Below are positions 45,778-58,528 of a stretch of 64,000 bases of DNA, piece after piece. Below the pieces are notes generated by a model, which saw nothing but the letters and a program-made list of their open reading frames with translations, had not been told where the DNA came from and did not search any database. Location: contig NC_080421.1 of the NCBI RefSeq assembly GCF_029873635.1, positions 39,040,617-39,104,616 on the forward strand, written 5' to 3'. A program made the position numbers and the translations under genes. The DNA is from Malania oleifera. Its lineage: Eukaryota > Streptophyta > Magnoliopsida > Santalales > Ximeniaceae. Position 1 is the first letter of the stretch, and each line of letters opens with the position of its first letter.

Positions 45778-48683
45778 GAGATGACAGAAAATGAATTGAA
45801 GCTTATCAGTACACCAGTGGTAAAGGAGTTTCCAGACATTTTTCAAGGGGAACTACCTGGGTTGCCTCCTGACCGCAAGATATATTTTGCTATTGGTGTA
45901 CTTCCAGGGACGACACTAATCTCTAAAGCTCCTTTCCAGATGGCTCCAGTAGAATTGGGAGAATTAAAAGATCAGTTGCAGGATTTATTGAATAAAGGGT
46001 TTATCAGACCTAGTGTATCGCCTTGGGGAGCTCCAATTTTATTTGTGAAAAAGCAAGATGGGTATTTGAGAATGTGTATAGTTTATAGGGAAATAAACAA
46101 AGTAACAATTAAGAACAAGTATCCCCTACCCCATACAGATGATTTATTTGATTAACTCCAAGGGACCCAGATCTATTCGAAGATCGACCTCTAGTCAAGT
46201 TATCATCAGGTGAAATTTAAAACTGAAAACATCTCAAAGACAGCTTTTAGGACAAGTATGGGCATTATGAATTTCTAGATATGCCATTTGGTCTGACGAA
46301 TGCTCTTACTGTATTCATGGATTTGATGAATAGAATCTTTCACCAGTATTTAGACCAGTTCATTGTGGTTTTTATTAATGACATACTGGTCTACTCGAGG
46401 AGTTTTGAGGAGCATGAGACGCACCTGAGGCTAGTACTTCAGATGCTTAGGGAACAGAAATTGTATGCCAAGTTTAGCAAATGTGAATTCTGGTTAGATA
46501 AAGTTGCGGTTCTAGATCCCAACAAGAATGAGGTAGTGGTGAATTGGGCTAGGCCGAGGAACATTCAGGAAATCAAGAGTTTCTATGGACTGGCGGGATA
46601 TTACCGACGGTTTGTAGAAGGATTCTTAGCACTATTAGGGCCTCTGACACGACTAACCAGAAAGAATGTTAGATTTGAATGGGACAACAATTATGAGAGA
46701 GGCTTCCAGGAATTGAAGTAGAGGCTTGTCACTGCACCAGTATTGACCATTCCATTAGGCGGTGATGGTTATGTGATCTACTGTGACATATCTTTGAAAG
46801 GGTTTGGATGTGTGTTGATGAAGCAAGGCAAAGTAGTAGCATATGCCTCTAGATAATTGAAAGAATATGAAAAGAATTATCCCACCCATGATCTAGAAAT
46901 GTCTACAGTGGTTCATGCATTGAAAATTTGGAGGCATTATCTGTACAGAGAGAGATGTGAAATATTTTCATACCATAAAAGTTTAAAGTACTTCTTCATG
47001 CAAAAGGAGTTGAATATGTGGAAAAGAAGATGGCTAGAGCTTATAAAGGATTATGATTGTACTATCAGCTACCATCTAGGTAAAGTAAATGCGGTGGTTG
47101 ATGCGCTGAGCTGAAAATCCATGATAGCAGCATTGTTAGTAGCAGAAATTCAGCGTCCAATCCAGATGAACTTGGAGCTGCTTGGCCTGGAGTTAATAGA
47201 GAGTGATCACTAGGAATATATTGCCAACCTGGTGTTGAAGCCTACCCTACAGGAAAGGATTAAAATTGCTCAAAGGGATGACGCAGAATTAGTAGAGTTG
47301 ATAGCTAAAGTGCAGGACAGACAGGGAGAGGAGTTCAGTATTTTTGATGATGAAGCTCTAAGGTTCTGTACCAGGTTGTGCGTGCCTGCAGATGAGGATA
47401 TCAAAAGAATGATCCTAGAGGTGGCTCAAAGATCCTTATACATGGTTCATCCAGGAAACACTAAAATGTATAGGGATCTACGAGAGTCTTTCTGGTGGAA
47501 TGGCATGAAAAGGGAGTTTACCAAGTTTGTGCAATAGTGTTTAACGTGCCAGCAGGTAAAGGCTATGCACCAAGGGCCGGCAGGCCATCTACAACCACTT
47601 TTCATCCTAGAGTGGAAATGGGATCATATTTCTATGGACTTTATGACAAGTTTATTGCCAGTGCGGTAAGGATAGAATGCTATTTGGGTGGTCATAGATC
47701 GACTGAAAAAATCGCTCACTTTATCCCTATGAAAGTAATTTACTCCATGGACAGGTTGAAAGATATATATTCAAGAGATAGTACGATCGCATGATGTGTC
47801 AGTGTCTATAGTATTAGACCAAGACCCACATTTCACGTCACAATTTTGGAGGAGCTTGTAGGAGGCTCTAGGGTCTCAGTTATCATTCAGCATGCCGTTT
47901 CATCCTTAGATGGACGGGCAGTCAGAGAGGGTGATTCAAATATTATAGGATATGCTACGGGCATATATGCTGGATTTGGGGGGTAGTTGGACCCAGTATA
48001 TGCCGCTGGTAGAGTTTGTATACAACAACAGCTATTAGGCCAGCATCAGAATGGCACCTTTTGAGACATTATATGGTAGGAGATGTCATTCTTCACTATA
48101 CTAGGATGAAATGGGTGAGAGGCATGTTTTGGGACCAGAGTTAGTATAGTGAGCATACGATAAAGTCTGCCTTACTAAAGATAGAATTAGTGTAGCTTAG
48201 AGTTGGTAGAAAAGCTATGCAGATACTCACCATAAAAATTTTGAATTTGAAGTGGGAGACTATGTATTTTTTAAAAGAGTGCCATTGAAAGGAACTATGA
48301 GGTTTGAGAGAAAAGGTAAGTTAAGGCCTAGGTTTATTGGCCCTTTTGAGATACTTGAGAGGGTGGGGTTAGTTGCCTACTAGCTAGCTTTACCACCAGT
48401 TTTATTCAAGATACATGACGTATTTCATGTTTCCATGTTAAGGAAATACTTCACAGATCCCTCCCACATGGTCAGTTATGCAGAGATAGACTTCATAGAT
48501 TCACTGGCTTATGAGGAGACATCGGTACAGATTCTGGATAGGAAAGAATAGGAATTGCGCACTAAGAGAGTTACATTAGTAAAAGTCTTATGAAGGAATC
48601 ATGCGATGGAAGAAGTTTCAAGGAAGCTTGAGGAAGAGGTACGAAAAAAAAACCTGCGCCTATTCAGTGGGGACCAGCGATAA
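45778..48683 (+). pseudogene. pol: G1 pol: reverse transcriptase, RNase H, integrase, chromodomain-like tail
   Basis: Reverse transcriptase (45781 to about 46530) has [31 protein letters not shown] and MPFGLTNA. The active site reads FINDILVY (46371-46394) where active gypsy elements have an IDD triad, so a catalytic Asp is now Asn. RNase H is at about 46750-47110 ([32 protein letters not shown]). Integrase has the HHCC region ([25 protein letters not shown]) at 47450-47560, then a DHISMDF block and YNNSY. The C-terminus (about 48490-48683) has VQILDRKE-ELRTKRVTLVKVL and a EEVRKKN block, like the degenerate chromodomain of plant Tekay/Del types. Many stops and several frameshifts are present. 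Confidence 0.9.
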
Positions 48684-48939
48684 TTAGGATTAAACTCAGG
48701 TGAATATGTAAAGTTTCTTTTATGTAGGTTAATCTGTACATGTGATAATTTTCTATTAGTAGGTAGTATTTTGGTTTTGAGAGAATTTTATTCTATGTGT
48801 TTTTGTAATCTCCTAGAACCCGAAATGTAACCATGGTATTCCTCCGCCACAAGTGAGGGTAAGTAATAAAATAAGAAGCCCATTTTCCTCAAAGGATGGT
48901 GTTCAATATAGATAGTAAATTTCGAGGGCTGAATTTTTT

Positions 48940-48952
48940 AAGGAGTGGAGAA
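48940..48952 (+). promoter_or_regulatory. G1 polypurine tract
   Basis: AAGGAGTGGAGAA abuts the 3' LTR start TGTAGAGACC. Confidence 0.8.
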
Positions 48953-50075
48953 TGTAGAGACCCGAAAAATTATATTAACTAAATAATAAATAAGAAATGA
49001 GAGAAAAGGAAAATTCCAAGGGAGACTTGGCAAGGTCTCATTGATGAGCATAGAGTGTTCATCGACAAGCAGCCTACTTGGGCTCGTCAATGTGGACACG
49101 TGTCTCGTCGATGAGAACTTACCTAGAGAGCTGATTTCAGGACCTAAAGTTCGTCGACGAAGGTATGTGCTCACCAACAAACCACCTTCTTGCACTTGTC
49201 GATGAGGACACGTGGACAACACTCTATATAAGGCCAAAAAATCACATTTCTGCGAGAGATTTGCAAGTTAGCCTCTCTCTCTCTCTCTCTCTCTTTTTTT
49301 TTTTAGAATTTCATATCCTCTACCTTCTCTCAAGATTTTTGGTTTCTTTCTTCACTGATTCGACAATCGTAAGTCGCCATGCTACTCTTGGGAACATTCT
49401 CTATAAGTCTTCTAGAGTAGATTGTTGGTTAGGCCAACTTGGGCAACATCCCAAAATTTGGGTAAGTTGGTTATTTAAATTTTTATAAGACATTTTGGTA
49501 TTTCTGGACTGAGGAAAATGTATTATGTGAGATAATACCGAAGTTTTGTGGGGAAAAGGTGAATTTCAGGGTGTTGAACTAGGAACACACACAGTAGCAA
49601 GTTTGGTTAATTTTGTGGGCTTCTCAGTAAGTCAGGTAAGGGGATAAATTAAGTTAGAATTTTCATGAAATTATTTATTATTATACAACATTTATTTTCA
49701 AAAATTACGTATGATAAAATATAGTGTTTGGGAATACTACTGTTGAACAGGGAAATGGATTTTATACATTTTAGAAGAAAAGATGGTTTCGGTTCAGATT
49801 TTATATTTAGAATATGGTCACATTTTTGTGGCATGGGTATGATTTTCTATGAAAATTATGTTATACCAAAATGTTTTGATTTCTCATAATTGACATGTTA
49901 TAATAGTTTTCAGAAAAATCATAAAAACAATACAGAAACTATGGTTTTTAAATAATACGTTAGTAGTGTAGAAATATCAAGATTCAGTATGTTATGTTAT
50001 ATCCCGGTGTAGATGTCATGATTTATATGATATGATATGCCGGCATAGATGCCGTGATTTATACGATATGTTATG

Positions 50076-51983
50076 TGATTTCGCACCGAAACTGTGTAAT
50101 TGAACGTTTAACCTGAGCTTTATGATTTATATTTTTAATTAAATGTCCAAAATTGTCCAATATTTTAATAAAGTGCCAAAATCATCATTCCTGAACTTTA
50201 TTGCACTATTTATGAAATTTTGGTAATTTTTTGTCGTAGGAAAATTCCCGGGAACCAAAATTGACACCTTTTCGTATTTTATACATAACTTTTCCGTCCA
50301 AGCTCCGATCGAGATGATTCAAATTTTTGGAGAAAGAAGAAAGGATTATCTACAACTTTTGCGTTTTGAGTTTTGTGAGATATGGGCTCCAGAAGAGTCA
50401 GATTTGTGATGAACAGAGAACAAACTAAATAAGAAAATAAAAAATATATTTGAATGAATATTTGATGTGACCCGGCCATGCATGGCCGGGTCGGGTCAGT
50501 GCTATCCAGGTAGGGCTTCTGTATTTTATTTTTAAACTCCTCCAGCGCAGCTCCTAGGGGAATCCTTTTCTCTCCTCTCCTCTCCTCTCCTCTCCTCTGC
50601 TATTCTCCTTCTTCTTCTTCTTCTTCTTCTTCTTCTTTGGTTTTGGTTTTTTTTTGTTCTTTCAATTTCTGCTTTGCTCCTTCTCTGTTTCCCTTTCTTT
50701 CTCCCCTGTTTTTCCTTAGTTTTGCCTTCCCCTATCTCCCGAGTCTCCTTCCATAACAGTTCAGCCAGTCCTCTCCACCCTCGGCCATCCACCATAGCAT
50801 TCCTCCTCAGCCCGCTGGAGTATCTCCATCACAGCAGTAGCAACACGCCTCTGCCCCGAGAACATTGCGGCCCCTGAACGACATCAGCAGTAGCTCTCTG
50901 CTGCTGCAGATCATAACTGGCTCCTTCCCTCCATACCAGGCCAGCAAGCCACCACAACACCCGAGAGGAACTGCCTCAGCTCCAGCCGAGTACACCAGCT
51001 GCCGTCGAGAATCTTCTATGATTCCACAACCATGAAGACCACCATCCGAACCATCCTCTGCTCTAGCCGAGTACACCAGCTGCCAACCGAGGCTCTCTCT
51101 TCCACAGCCTCCCATGGATGTTTATTCTCTCTCTCTCTCTCTCGCACCTTTTTTTTTTTATTATTTTTTTAGTCAGATATTATTGTTTTTTATTTGAAGT
51201 CATTTAACTTGGATTTTTTTGAATGTCTTATTATTACTGCTCTTGTTAAGTGACTATTGTTATTTTTTATTATTATTATTTTTTATTGAGGTTTATGGAA
51301 GGATTTTAATTTTGAATGTTAGGGTCCCGATTTATTTATTTAGTTTCTCAATTAATTTTGTGGTAGATTTAACCAGTGCTTCAATTTATTTAATTATTCC
51401 GATGATGTCTGGTTGGGTTCTAAATAAAAAAAGAAAAAAAAAAGGTTTTATTGTGTTTCATTATTATTTAAATTTAGATCTTTGTTTGTATCTTGTTATT
51501 TCAATTTGAGTTCTTGACTCGTATTAAAAGTTCAGTATTTAGTCAGTGTTTAAATTGTGATTTTGGTTCGTAATTTTTGGTTCATGTTGCATATTTGATT
51601 TTTATTGCGCGCATGTGTGTTTGATTGAGTTTCCTTTGCATGTTTTAATTCCTTATTCGTAGTTGCCATCTTTAATAATGCATGTTTAGGTATTTCCTTA
51701 AGTAGACATAGGGTTTCTATTTTTGTTTTATTTTATTTAGTGCATGTTAGTTTAGGGTTTTAAATTATGTGTCATTTAATTCATCAAAAGTGAAATTGAA
51801 CCATCTTGAAAAACTTGAATCTGAACTGAGTTCAGTACCTATTTAATTTCAATTGGAAGAACGTAAAATCTTAGATTAAAACGCATTCCGTGAGGATACG
51901 ATCTAGCCCTTGGGCTTAATATTATACGACAGAACTTCTATACTTGGGATAGCTTCCGAGTTGCTCAATTTTCGAGTGAGTCA
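50076..51983 (+). repeat. T1 5' LTR
   Basis: It runs TGATTTCGCACCG to CGAGTGAGTCA. It holds a 24-bp perfect palindrome (50469-50492), a (TCCTC)n/(TTC)n stretch (50570-50636), a GC-rich block (50690-51120) with a 20-bp direct repeat, and a (CT)n run (51127-51145). No convincing TATA box was found. Confidence 0.92.
50469..50492. repeat. 24-bp perfect palindrome in T1 5' LTR
   Basis: The half site GACCCGGCCATG is followed directly by its reverse complement CATGGCCGGGTC. The same palindrome is unchanged in the 3' LTR at 55884-55907 although flanking bases differ. Confidence 0.95.
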
Positions 51984-51989
51984 AGTTTT

Positions 51990-52007
51990 TGGCGACGTTG
52001 CCGGGGA
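51990..52007 (+). promoter_or_regulatory. T1 primer binding site (tRNA-Asp type)
   Basis: TGGCGACGTTGCCGGGGA lies 6 bases after the LTR. It matches the TGGCGCCGTTGCCGGGGA site of Athila-type elements with one change. Confidence 0.85.
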
Positions 52008-52121
52008 ATGTCGGTCTTAGTCTCAATTTTGCGTTTTTCCCGTCATTTTTATTAGTTTTAAGAAAGAAAGAAACAAAAAAAGCAGAAAACAAAAAAAGAA
52101 AAAAATTTTGAGTTTTGAAAA

Positions 52122-53794
52122 ATGGCTGCACCTGCACCACGCACGATAATGGACTTTTTGCAGCTTAAATATGCCACTGCATCCTCTTCCACTGTTCTTC
52201 CTTATGATGAGCTTAATTTCATGATGCAGCACGGGAGGACGTCACTGCTACCTGAGTTCTACGGGACGGAATCTGAGTGCCCCTATCAGCACCTAGCAGA
52301 GTTTGAGTTTACCTGCAATATGTTTTTCCCTAATGCTAAAACTGATGAATCTATTCGAATAAATTTATTTCTTGCTACTTTGTAGGATAGGGCACTAATC
52401 TGGTTTCATTTCTTGAGACCTCACTTTATCATTAATTGGGTTGATATGGAGCGTGAATTCCTGCATGCATTTTGTCCCTCGCAAAAAACTCAATATCTGT
52501 AGGAACAGATTCTTAATTTTGTGCAGCAAGATGACGAGACATTCGGGCTTGCTGGGAGCGATTCAAGGATTTACTAAGCATTTGTCCACATCACAAGTTT
52601 GACTCATGGAGGTTAGCTGATTGTTTTTATACTGCTCTTACCCCTGATTGCAAGTGTTTTTTGTAGACTATGTCTAATGGAGAGCCCGTCAGCGAGGATT
52701 CAGATCAGGTATTATCATTCTTTGATTATGTAGCTGACAATGTCCCACAGTGCAACACACGATACACTTAGACACCCATAACTGCACACCCTATCGGCAC
52801 AATCGGTGGTGGAGATGTATACGAGCCACCAAACTGCACAAACAACCCTCCGCCTCAATATCAGCCACAACAGATCTCTCTGAGCTATACGTCGTCAGAC
52901 CTTTTCGAGGATAGCATAACACAGATGGCGAACATGTTCCAACAATTCATGCAAACTCAAGTCAATCATAATAATGGATTGCGGGATACCATTAATGCGA
53001 TAAGCACGCAGTTGGACATTTTAGAAAACGAAGAATTGCCCATGGAACCTCAACCTAGTTTTCAAGAGTACCAACCGCCACACCAACAAATACATGATGT
53101 TTTTCTTGAGATAGCAGAGGCCACCACTACTTCGAGAAGCGAGAAAGAATTTCCCTAACCTGAGATACTCATCGTCGAACAACTAGTTGTCCCAGCACTA
53201 GAAGTCATGGCTGAACCAGAAGAGGTCAAAGAAAAATAAGAGGAAACGGGGCCACAAGCGGAGCATTTAGTTGATGATGAGACTGATACTCATACGGAGT
53301 ACCAACCTGTGGTACCTTCTACTACGAGCTCAGAAATCGTGAAACCGTCACTCCTGCCTGAATCAGATGTTAAGGAGCCTAATGTGGAGGCAGACTCTTG
53401 TAGTGGTATGATGATATGTACACTCGATAAAGAGGGTGACCAGTCTGGTGAGCATATAATTTTCAAAGAACCAGGTAAAACTTTTAATGTTAATGTTTTT
53501 GAAGAACTGCAGGTAATTATTCCGACAACTTCCTATCACATATTAGTTCGTGAAGAAGCAAATTTCCTGGAAAAAATGTTGAATAAAGACCCTTTCTTAT
53601 CCACACATGAGGGTCGACCTGCACACAAATTGTTTGGTATTTTGACACGCATTAATTCATTTGAGGTTGATTTTCGTGCAGGTATGACGAATGATTGATT
53701 GTGGCGACTCAAATTTGGAGAACCGCCGATGCAATTTATAGACCTGCGGCCACGAGATGAAATTCCTCCAAAGCCTCCGCCAGGACAATTGTGA
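52122..53794 (+). pseudogene. gag: T1 gag
   Basis: The ATG at 52122 opens MAAPAPRTIMDFLQL. The retrotransposon gag domain follows at about 52240-52740: LPEFYGTESECPYQHLAEF, DRALIWFHFL, MEREFLHAF, QILNFVQQDDETF and LADCFYTALTPDCK. One base is lost near 52545, shifting the frame. The C-terminal half (52925-53794) is Gln/Glu/Pro-rich, then has SGEHIIFKEPGKTFNVNVFEE-like sequence and ends PPKPPPGQL at the TGA 53792. No zinc knuckle or protease is visible. About six in-frame stops, mostly TAG/TAA at likely Gln codons, break it. The C-terminal part has no domain I recognise. Confidence 0.85.
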
Positions 53795-55490
53795 TGTTTT
53801 TCTTTCCCTTATTTTCCTTTTATTTTATCTTATTTTATTTTTAGTAGTTTTTAGGTCTATTTTCTCGTAGTTCGATATTTGTTTTCCATTATTTCGCCAC
53901 TCAGGTACCTCTTACTTTTCCCGTGCATAGTATTTTCTATTTCCCCTATACTTTCACATTGAGGACAATGTTCCACTTTAGTTGGGGGGGTGGAGCATTC
54001 GCATGTGACACTATGCACATACACGTACTAGGTTTAAAACAAAAAAACAAACAAACAAAAAAAATCAAAAAAATCAAAAAGAAAGAGAGAAAGAAAGGAG
54101 GAGCACTGAGGAATTACATTGCATTGTGCCATGCTTAACACTGTGTATACCTTTCACATACTTGCGTATAACTTACGAATGACACACTTGAGTCAATCAT
54201 GCGTAGTTTCTCTTTATATGACGTTATGACTCCATGAAGAATCGATTGGTAGTACATTCGTGTTAGTTGACTATATAATTTCCTGTATTTACATGGCATC
54301 TCACAAGGGTGAATAAACACATTCACGTGATTCATTGCACTTAGGGCTTCCTGTGAGCACTGAGAGAGCACCCGTGGTGACTATGACACCTTGTGAGATA
54401 TCCTTGAGCTATTTATCGTCCTTTTGAGCATTAATATCAAATCAGAGTTCATGGAACTCAATTCTCTTTTTCTGGATGATTCCTTTGTACACTAGTCTAT
54501 GTTTTGATTTGCTAGCCTAGAGGTGACACTTAGTGATGAGATAAAAACCTAGGTCTTGTAGCCTACTTAAGATGTGAAGGCTGAGCCACCCCTAGAAATA
54601 TACTTAGTTCATGGACCAGTATTCGAGCTCAATTCCCATTGATGGTATGAAGATTACAAAAAAAGTGTTATGATTGTCCTAATTGATCAAGAAAAGACAA
54701 AAAATAAAGAATGAGCAGAAGAAAGAATAAGCAATACACATGCGCATGAAATGAAATGTCAATGCCGGCCCAAATACATATCACAAAAAGTCAAGGACGA
54801 CACATATTTTCCACGTATGAAGATTCTTCAACCGATTAATGCCTCAGACGTATTCACGACAAGTTTGTGAATGAGTTGATTGAGGGAGGTCTCGGTTGGA
54901 TATGGCGAGTAGGTGAGAAGATGCTAGGGTGAAGTACCCGACACCTCATAGATAGTCTAGATCCTTTCCAAACTAGTCCACTCCATATACTTAGCGTTGT
55001 TCCTTTTAATATGTGGGATGTTTGATCGCGACACTCCTCCTCACATATGACGAGTGAACCCATTTTCTTTGAGTGTTTTTGAGGGTATACCAGTTAGGCC
55101 GAGTCAAAGCGACCGTTCTGTAGGTGTCTACTGGTGTCCTAGGTGTATTGAGTCACACACATCACACACACCTCGAGAGTTTACCTGTTTATACTTGAAC
55201 TTATATGATTGCATTAACTCTGAATGTGCCACTGATTAATTTCATGAGAGTATACTACTCTCAAATCACATATAAACGATGAAACTTGCATGAGTGACGT
55301 GCTTTGGAGTCGTGTGCATTAAATATGAACGAGCTTGTGTGAAATTCAGTTATGTTCTTGTATGTGAAGTGGTATAATTATGTCGCATGTGCACTGATTT
55401 CATGATCACCGGAGTATGTAGTTGTAGACACCACCCGGAGATTCATTCACGTCATTTGCTAGAGACTAGCAAAACGTTAGTTGGGGGGTG
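53795..55490 (+). other. T1 3' non-coding region
   Basis: 1.7 kb with no recognised frame where pol would be expected. It starts with T-rich DNA, then TTCACATTGAGGACAATG and AGTTGGGGGGGTGGAGC (about 53955-53997), as in Athila-type 3' regions. The final purine tract AGTTGGGGGGTG is at 55479-55490. An (A)n-rich stretch lies at 54040-54095. Confidence 0.7.
55479..55490 (+). promoter_or_regulatory. T1 polypurine tract
   Basis: AGTTGGGGGGTG directly precedes the 3' LTR. A near-identical earlier tract lies at about 53980-53993. Confidence 0.75.
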
Positions 55491-56525
55491 TGATTACGCA
55501 CCGAAACTGCGTAATTGAACGTTTAACTCGAGCTTTATAATTTATATTTTTAATTAAATGTCCAAAATTATCCAATATTTTAATAAAGTGCCAAAATCAT
55601 CATTCTTGAACTTTATTGCACTATTTATGAAATTTTGGTAATTTTTTGTCGTAGGAAAATTCCCAGGAACCAAAACTGACACCTGTTCGTATTTCATACA
55701 TAACTTTTTCGTCCGAGCTCCGATCGAGACAATTCAAATTTCTAGAGAAAGACGAAAGGATTATGTACAACTTTTGTGTTTTGAATTTTGTGAGATATGA
55801 GCTCCAGAAGAGTCAGATTTGCGACAAACAGAGAACAAATAAAATGAGAAAATAAAAAATATATTTGAATGAATATTTGATGTGACCCGGCCATGCATGG
55901 CCGGGTCTGGTCAGTGCTATCCGGGTAGGGCTTCTGTATTTTCTTTTTAAACTCCTCCAGTGCAGCTCCTAGGGGAATCCTTTTCTCTCCTCTCCTCTCC
56001 TCTACTATTCTCCTTCTTCTTCTTCTTCTTCTTCTTCTTTGGTTTTGTTTTTTTTTTGTTCTTTCAATTTCTGCTTTGCTCCTTCTCTGTTTCCCTTTCT
56101 TTCTCCCCTGTTTTTCCTTAGTTTTGCCTTCCCTTGTCTCCAGAGTCTCCTTCCATAACAGTTTGGCCAGTCCTCTCCACCCTCGGCCAGCCACCATAGC
56201 AGTCCTCGTCAGCCCGTCAGAGTATCTCCATCAAAGTAGCAGCAGCACGCCTTTGCCCTGAGAACACAGCAGCCCCTGCACGACACCGGCAGCAGCTCTC
56301 TGCTGCAGCAGATCACAACCGGCTCCTTCCCTCCATACCAGGCCAGCAAGCCACCACAACACCCGAGAGGAACTGCCTCAGCTCCAGCTGAGTACACCAG
56401 CTGCCGTCGAGAATCTTCTATGATTCCACAGCCACGAAGACCACCATCCGAACCATCCTCTACTCCAACCGAGTACACCAGCTGCCAGCCGAGGCTCTCT
56501 CTTCCATAGCCTCCTATGGATGTTT

Positions 56526-56583
<58 letters not shown>

Positions 56584-57422
56584 CTTTTTTTTTTTTATTA
56601 TTATTTTAGTCGGATAGTATTGTTTTTTATTTGAAGTTAGTTAACTTGGATTTTTTTGAATGTCTTATTATTACTGCTCTTGTTAAGTGACTATTGTTAT
56701 TTTTTTATTATTATTTTTTTTATTGAGGTTTATGGAAGGATTTTAATTTTGAATGTTAGGGTCGCGGTTTATTTATTTAGTTTCTCAATTAATTTTGTGG
56801 TAGATTTAACTAGTGCTTCAATTTATTTAATTATTCCGATGTTGTCTGGTTGGGTTCTAAATAAAAAAAGAAAAAAAAGAAAGGTTTTATTGTGTTTCGT
56901 TATTATTTAAGTTTAGATCTTTGTTTGTGTCTTGTTATTTCAGTTCGAGTTCTTGACTCGTATTAAAAGTTCAGTATTTAGTCAGTGTTTAAATTGTGAT
57001 TTTGGTTCGTAATTTTTTGTTCATGTTGTAGATTTGATTTTTATTGCACGTGTGTGTGTTTGATTGAGTTTCCTTTGCATGTTTTAATTCCTTATTTGTA
57101 GTTGCCATCTTTAATAATGCGTGTTTAGGTATTTCCTTAAGTAGACGTAGGGTTTCTATTCTTGTTTTCTTTTATTTAGTGCATGTTAGTTTAGGGTTTT
57201 AAATTATGTGTCATTTAATTCATCAAAAGTGAAATTGAACCATCTTGAAAAACTCGAATATGAACTGAGTTCAGTACCTATTTAATTTCGATTGGAAGAA
57301 CGTAAAATCTGAGATTAAAACGCATTCCCTGAGGAGACGTTCTAGCCCTTGGGCTTAATATTATACGACAGAACTCTTATACTTAGGATAGCTTCCGAGC
57401 TGCTCATTTTTCGAGTGAGTCA
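55491..57422 (+). repeat. T1 3' LTR
   Basis: It runs TGATTACGCACCG to CGAGTGAGTCA and is closely similar to 50076-51983. It keeps the 24-bp palindrome (55884-55907) and has a longer (CT)n run at about 56529-56570 followed by (CA)n. Confidence 0.92.
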
Positions 57423-58528
57423 ATATGCCGGTGTAGATGTTGTGATTTATACGATATGATATGCTGATGTAGATGCCATGACTTAAACGTTATGATATGT
57501 CAGTGTAGATGCTGTGATTTATGTTGGCATAAATGCCATAATTATGTATGTTATGTCAGAATTCATAAAAACATGATCATGTAAGATATTTCTATGAAAT
57601 ACAAAAAAGTTATGTATCAGTATTATGAAATGTATTATAAGTATCAGAATCTGGATGGCTTAGTTTAGTTTCACGAAATAAGGTACCATAGCTATATGTT
57701 CAAGTTTATGTCTATGTTAGTGCTACCGCACATCTCAGATAGAGTGTGGGAGATGAGAGTTGATGTGACTTCATGGTAGTGCAAGTGTCTCACTGGCAGT
57801 CCATGCCAAGTGGGGCAAGCCCATCGTACTTGCAAACTTATGTTGACTTAGCGTGATCAGCTAGCCATTACGGGATCTCGCCTTCAGGCTACACAACCCT
57901 GTCATGTGGGGGGGATTATTTCAGTATTGAATAGTTATATAAGATAATTTACATGTACAAAAATTTAGTATGTTATGTTATGTTATGTCAAATCATGTTT
58001 TATTCGGAAACTATACAGGCAGTTTTACATGTTATACAATTAAATTCAGTTCATGTTTATGTCACGTTAATACGCATGTTGCGACACACTGATGTTAGTT
58101 TATCTCCCTTACTGATAGGCGTCTCACCCGAGCATTACAAACATTTTAAGAAATCCAAATAGGAGGGTGGATAAAGCCCCGCAACTGTAGATGTTGACCG
58201 AGCTACCTTGTTAGAAGGGTAAGTAGTTGAGCTAGGGTCAGATGAGTTTTTAGATTGAGACCCTAGGATACTTTTTTGGTCTTATTGTGGATGATTGTAT
58301 ATATATGGCAGATTCAGTAGAACTTCGGTATTGTGTTTGGTGTTGTATGGCATGTATGTAATTTATGTTTTTCGCTGCTTAGGTATCAAAGATGTATGAC
58401 AGGTATATCCTCGGTACCAATGGGTCCGGGTTGATCATGATTCGTTCAGTTTTAGCAAGTTATCAGAATTATTATAAATGTTGTTATGTGAAAAAAAAAA
58501 TATATAGTAAAATAGGCAAGTCGTTACA

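Larger units (their letters stand above)
50076..57422 (+). mobile_element. T1: gag-only LTR retrotransposon (TR-GAG-like)
   Basis: It has two LTRs of 1908 and 1932 bases (TGATTWCGCACCG ... CGAGTGAGTCA), a tRNA-Asp type primer site, one gag-like frame, a long non-coding region and a purine tract. The flanks TTATG (50071-50075) and ATATG (57423-57427) match 4 of 5. The interior of 3.5 kb has no protease, reverse transcriptase or integrase, so it needs enzymes in trans. The gag and primer site are of Athila/Tat gypsy style. Gag-only elements of this kind are known in plants as TR-GAG. Confidence 0.85.
31801..58528 (+). mobile_element. G1: Ty3/gypsy chromovirus-like element with two nested insertions
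   Basis: LTRs begin TGTAGAGACC and end GTCGTTACA, the primer site and purine tract are in place, and the target repeat TTGAT is exact at both ends. Coding order is gag, protease, reverse transcriptase, RNase H, integrase, with a chromodomain-like tail, which is Ty3/gypsy order. S3 (35914-45772) splits pol between protease and reverse transcriptase, and T1 (50076-57422) splits the 3' LTR. Without them the element is about 9.5 kb. All frames are broken. Confidence 0.95.
48953..58528 (+). repeat. G1 3' LTR, split by T1
   Basis: The LTR parts are 48953-50075 and 57423-58528 (one 5-mer is the T1 duplication). Together they match the 5' LTR length closely. The TATA box is at about 49224-49232, the (CT)n tract near 49268-49294, and the 36-bp array is interrupted by T1. 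The end GTCGTTACA is followed by TTGAT. Confidence 0.93.

Noticed and set aside
50532..50795. Arg-rich minus-strand ORF (also 55742-56197)
   Set aside because: It is a translation of the (TTC)n and (TCCTC)n tracts in the T1 LTR; the poly-Arg run has no support as a protein.
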